Assembly: GCF_023073715.1 (NCBI RefSeq)
Contig: NZ_JADPKA010000026.1
Location: 248,001 to 312,000 of the forward strand
Reading direction: 5' to 3'
DNA length: 64,000 nucleotides
DNA from: Bradyrhizobium sp. 164
GTDB lineage: Bacteria; Pseudomonadota; Alphaproteobacteria; Rhizobiales; Xanthobacteraceae
Shown: piece by piece, positions 61,327-64,000 of the stretch
Numbering within the stretch: position 1 is the first letter of the stretch
How the letters are laid out: each line of letters starts with the position of its first letter
Position numbers and translations under genes: made by a program
Notes under the pieces: generated by a model
What the model was told of the DNA's origin: nothing
The model's input: the letters and a program-made list of their open reading frames with translations, nothing else
Databases searched by the model: none

Positions 61327-63087
61327 TTACAAGTCGATCACGACGTCGCCCTCGGGCTGCGCGCAGCAGATCAGCACAATGCCGTCCGCTGGGGCGTCGA
61401 CCGGGTCCGGGCGGTAGCCTATTTTCCCTGCCACAAGTCCGCTCTCGCAGGTATGGCAAACCCCGGTTCGACACGCATACCGCACAGGTACGTCGCACGC
61501 CTCGGCCAGCTCGAGCAAGTTGGGGAACGATGGGCCCCAGCGGACATTGAGAGCGCTGCGGGCAAACGAAACCATCGGTCCTGAGCCGGGAGCGCCTGCC
61601 GGCAAATGCGGCGGCCGACGCGGCTCAGCTGCAATACCTGGGGTAATGGACGGTCCGGCGCCGAACGTCTCGGTGTGGATGCGATCTGACGTGACGCCCA
61701 ACTCTTCGAGTCCGGCAGTCAGATCGCTCATGAAGCTCGACGGTCCGCAGATGTAGAAATCGCCATTGCGCGGCAGGTTGAGTTCACCAAGCACCCGCAC
61801 ACTCAGGTGCCCAACCGCATCGAAATCGACATCGGCCCGATCCTCGGGATCGGGCGAGCTGTAGCAAACATAGCTGTGGTGGTGGGAAAGTGTATTGAGC
61901 AGTCCGCGCGTTTCCTCGGCAAACGGATGTTCGCGGCCGTTACGGGTTCCGTAAAGCCACCAGATTTCCCGCGCTGAGCCTTCGGCCGCCAGCGCATGGA
62001 GCATCGCGAGCACCGGCGTCACGCCGATCCCGGCACTCAACAGCACCACCGGCGCGTCGCCCGGCCGCAGTGTGAAATCCCCTCGCGCCGCACTTGCCTG
62101 CACGATGTCGCCAACTTGCAGGCGGTCATCAATGTAGGCGCTCGCGGCGCCATGGGCTTCCCGCTTGACGCTCACGCGATAGGTCGTGGCGCCGGGCGCT
62201 CCCGACAGCGAATAGCTGCGCATCAGCGCAAGCGCTGATTCCGGCTCAAGCCGCAGCACGACAAACTGTCCGGGGAGGGGTGCTGCGACAGGTTCTCCGT
62301 CCGTAGGTTCGAGCAGCAGCGAAGTCACGCTCCCGCTCTCTTGCACTTTGCGCGAGACGCGAAGCGGACGGAATCCTCGCCACGCCGGTGGCGGGCCGGA
62401 CACGACACCGAGCCCGGCATTTCCTGTCGTCGCGCCGCCGTTGCGCTGCTGGGTGAGCAACGCCTCGAGGGAACGACGCCAGCCAACGCTCAGCACCGGG
62501 ATGCGTAGCGCGCGCTCCAGCTGATCGCGGGGATGGCCCGGTTTGTAAAGCAGCGCATCAATTTCGGACACGCTCATGCGCTCAGGTCCGGAGGCGACCT
62601 GCGTGATCTCGTCGCCGGCCGCCACTTCGCCTTCCTCCAGCACACGAAAGTAGAACCCGGGTCTGCCGTGCTTGACCACCAGCGCGGCCATTTCCGGCTC
62701 GTTCATGCGGATGCCCAGCCGGTAACAGGTAACGCGCGGTTGCGTCACCTCGAACAGGGCGCCGCCGATCCGGTAGCGGTCTCCAATGCACACCTCGGCA
62801 TCCGACAGGCCATCGACGGAAAAATTCTCGCCGAACTGCCCATAAATGAAGTCGTTTCGTCCCAGATGGCTCTGCCAGTAGCGATAGGAATCCATCTGAT
62901 AGACAAATACCGCCCGGCGCTCGCCGCCGTGGCCATTCAGGTCGCCTTGTCCGTCGCCGTCGATGTTGAGCCGGCGCACCATGCGCGGCCCCGTGACCGG
63001 CGCCTTCCAGATGCCGGTATGGACGGTCTTGCCTTGCCAAGTGATGTCGCGGGGCAGGCCGACATTGACTGAAAGCAAGCGTCCCAT
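61327..63087 (-). CDS. MOSC domain - ferredoxin reductase - 2Fe-2S fusion protein
   Basis: A 586-residue protein. Residues 1-~215 are a YiiM-like MOSC domain (HGGERRAVFVY, FGENFSVDGL, QPRVTCYRLGIRM). A flavin reductase part follows (RSYSLSGAPGATTYRVSVKR, VLLSAGIGVTPVLAMLHAL for NAD(P)H). The C-terminus is a plant-type 2Fe-2S ferredoxin with C539, C544, C547 and a CC pair at 574-575. MOSC domains bind molybdenum cofactor and YiiM relatives reduce N-hydroxylated compounds, so this looks like a self-sufficient molybdenum reductase. ATG 63087 is chosen over an upstream TTG. Confidence 0.9.
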   Translation of the reverse strand: MGRLLSVNVGLPRDITWQGKTVHTGIWKAPVTGPRMVRRLNIDGDGQGDLNGHGGERRAVFVYQMDSYRYWQSHLGRNDFIYGQFGENFSVDGLSDAEVCIGDRYRIGGALFEVTQPRVTCYRLGIRMNEPEMAALVVKHGRPGFYFRVLEEGEVAAGDEITQVASGPERMSVSEIDALLYKPGHPRDQLERALRIPVLSVGWRRSLEALLTQQRNGGATTGNAGLGVVSGPPPAWRGFRPLRVSRKVQESGSVTSLLLEPTDGEPVAAPLPGQFVVLRLEPESALALMRSYSLSGAPGATTYRVSVKREAHGAASAYIDDRLQVGDIVQASAARGDFTLRPGDAPVVLLSAGIGVTPVLAMLHALAAEGSAREIWWLYGTRNGREHPFAEETRGLLNTLSHHHSYVCYSSPDPEDRADVDFDAVGHLSVRVLGELNLPRNGDFYICGPSSFMSDLTAGLEELGVTSDRIHTETFGAGPSITPGIAAEPRRPPHLPAGAPGSGPMVSFARSALNVRWGPSFPNLLELAEACDVPVRYACRTGVCHTCESGLVAGKIGYRPDPVDAPADGIVLICCAQPEGDVVIDL

Positions 63088-63260
63088 CACGTTTCCCAAC
63101 GATGATCACCGAAACCTGGAGGTGAATCCCGGTAAGGCTCGCTGCAAGCCACCTCTGGCGCAAGCGTTGGCTGCGTCCTTATGAGCCACCGACCGCACTT
63201 CATTTCATCTCGAATGGCCCAATAAAGTCCCTCTACGGTGCTGATGTTAAGTGCGCTTTT

Positions 63261-63301
63261 CCATTCGACCTTCGGAAGAAGCGGGTCATATCAATGTATG
63301 A
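63261..63301 (-). promoter_or_regulatory. 41-bp shared regulatory element, copy D
   Basis: Read leftward: core TCATACATTGATATGA (63301 down to 63286), then GAATGG ending at 63261, the same spacing as copies A-C. It lies in the divergent region between the MOSC-reductase gene and the VOC gene, 65 bases before the VOC start. Confidence 0.75.
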
Positions 63302-63365
63302 GTGGCCAGCTAGAGATTCTGTGTTCACGTGTAGTTGAACTGTGACCAGCATCAGGGAGATAACC

Positions 63366-64000
63366 ATGATGAATCCTGCTCAAGCGCGGACGCTCGACAT
63401 GAAGCTCGAGATCGTAGTCCTCCCCATCTCAAACGTCGATCGCGCGAAACAGTTCTACAGCAGCCTGGGTTGGAGGCTCGACGCCGATTTCGCCTCTGAT
63501 GACGGCTATCGCGTGATTCAGTTCACGCCGCCCGGATCCGGAGCTTCGGTCATCTTCGGCACGAATATCACCGCCGCGGCGCCCGGTTCCGCCAAGGGAC
63601 TGTATTTGATCGTCTCGGACATCGATGCTGCGTGCAAGGACCTGGTCAGCCGCGGCGTGAAGGTCAGCGGGCCGTTTCACGGCGGTCGTGACGTACACAA
63701 CGGAGCCGACGAGCCGCATTTGTTCGGGAGTGTCCGTCTTAGTGGCCCGGACCCCGAACGCCGCAGCTATTTCTCGCTGGCCTCGTTCAGCGATCCGGAC
63801 GGCAATGGTTGGTTGCTCCAGGAAATTACCGCACGGCTTCCCGGTCGTGTCGAGGGTAACACGGCCTTTGCTTCGGCAGCAGACCTCGCTGCCACCCTGC
63901 GGCGCGCCGCGGCCGCGCATGGCGAGCATGAGAAACGAACAGGCGGGCATGACGAGAATTGGCCGGACTGGTACGCTGAGTACATTGTCCGCGAGCAGGC
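63366..64000 (+). CDS. VOC (glyoxalase/bleomycin-resistance) family protein, partial
   Basis: The N-terminal 211 residues are in the window; the 3' end is beyond it. The core MKLEIVVLPISNVDRAKQFY, GWRLDADFASDDGYRVIQFT and SLASFSDPDGNGWLLQEIT is the paired beta-alpha-beta-beta-beta module of glyoxalase-like metalloproteins; H/E-type metal ligands are not all obvious. An additional C-terminal part (WPDWYAEYIVREQ) suggests a longer variant. CAGGGAGA precedes ATG 63366. Role unknown; aldehyde or electrophile detoxification would fit its neighbours. Confidence 0.88.
   Translation, partial: MMNPAQARTLDMKLEIVVLPISNVDRAKQFYSSLGWRLDADFASDDGYRVIQFTPPGSGASVIFGTNITAAAPGSAKGLYLIVSDIDAACKDLVSRGVKVSGPFHGGRDVHNGADEPHLFGSVRLSGPDPERRSYFSLASFSDPDGNGWLLQEITARLPGRVEGNTAFASAADLAATLRRAAAAHGEHEKRTGGHDENWPDWYAEYIVREQ

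Noticed and set aside
1..64000. CRISPR array, rRNA operon, replication origin
   Set aside because: No evenly spaced short repeats, rRNA-like sequence or DnaA-box cluster was noticed on reading.

Overview
The window is high-GC alphaproteobacterial chromosome. Gene families and codon use point to Bradyrhizobium or a close relative such as Rhodopseudomonas; this is inferred from recognised families, not from a marker gene. No rRNA, convincing tRNA, CRISPR array or replication origin was found.

Layout. (1) 1-10.3 kb is a complete respiratory formate dehydrogenase locus. A partial ferredoxin-like Fe-S protein is divergent from a tightly packed set: a lipoate/biotin-ligase-like protein, four conserved proteins of unknown function (two are DUF3305 and DUF3306), a chaperone of the TorD family fused to an N-terminal helix-turn-helix, a small Tat-targeted protein, and the catalytic (Mo/W), Fe-S and cytochrome b subunits. 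(2) 10.3-24.9 kb is a sparse accessory stretch. It holds many small hypothetical genes, a CopG-like regulator with a PHB-depolymerase-type esterase, an MFS transporter, and decayed relics (GMC oxidoreductase, response regulator, IS110 transposase). (3) 25-29.9 kb has an FAD monooxygenase fused to cytochrome b5, followed by a scarred region with truncated genes and repeats. (4) 29.9-39.2 kb is a leftward operon of a 1377-residue protein built like mammalian soluble adenylyl cyclase (two cyclase domains, ATPase, TPR-like tail), two paralogous large FAD oxidoreductases, and an acetoacetate-decarboxylase-like protein between them. This is the most unusual locus. (5) 39.2-45 kb is another mosaic: cyclase relic, PilZ pseudogene, H-NS-like gene, a gene split by an in-frame stop, and an intact tyrosine integrase. 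(6) 45-64 kb is a detoxification and metabolism block: two EmrAB-type efflux pairs, a ThrE exporter, class II fumarase, a three-subunit membrane GMC dehydrogenase with triheme cytochrome c, a TetR regulator, aldo/keto reductase, peroxiredoxin, a MOSC-ferredoxin-reductase fusion and a VOC-family protein.

How the parts connect. In block 6 a 41-bp element with the core TCATAC(A/C)TTGAT(A/G)TGA occurs four times at identical internal spacing: near the first efflux pair, before the GMC dehydrogenase operon, as an orphan copy after that operon, and between the MOSC-reductase and VOC genes. This suggests one common regulator for the block, possibly responding to an electrophile, aldehyde or drug. 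A separate pair of TTTRTA-N8-TACAAA sites lies between tetR and the second efflux pair.
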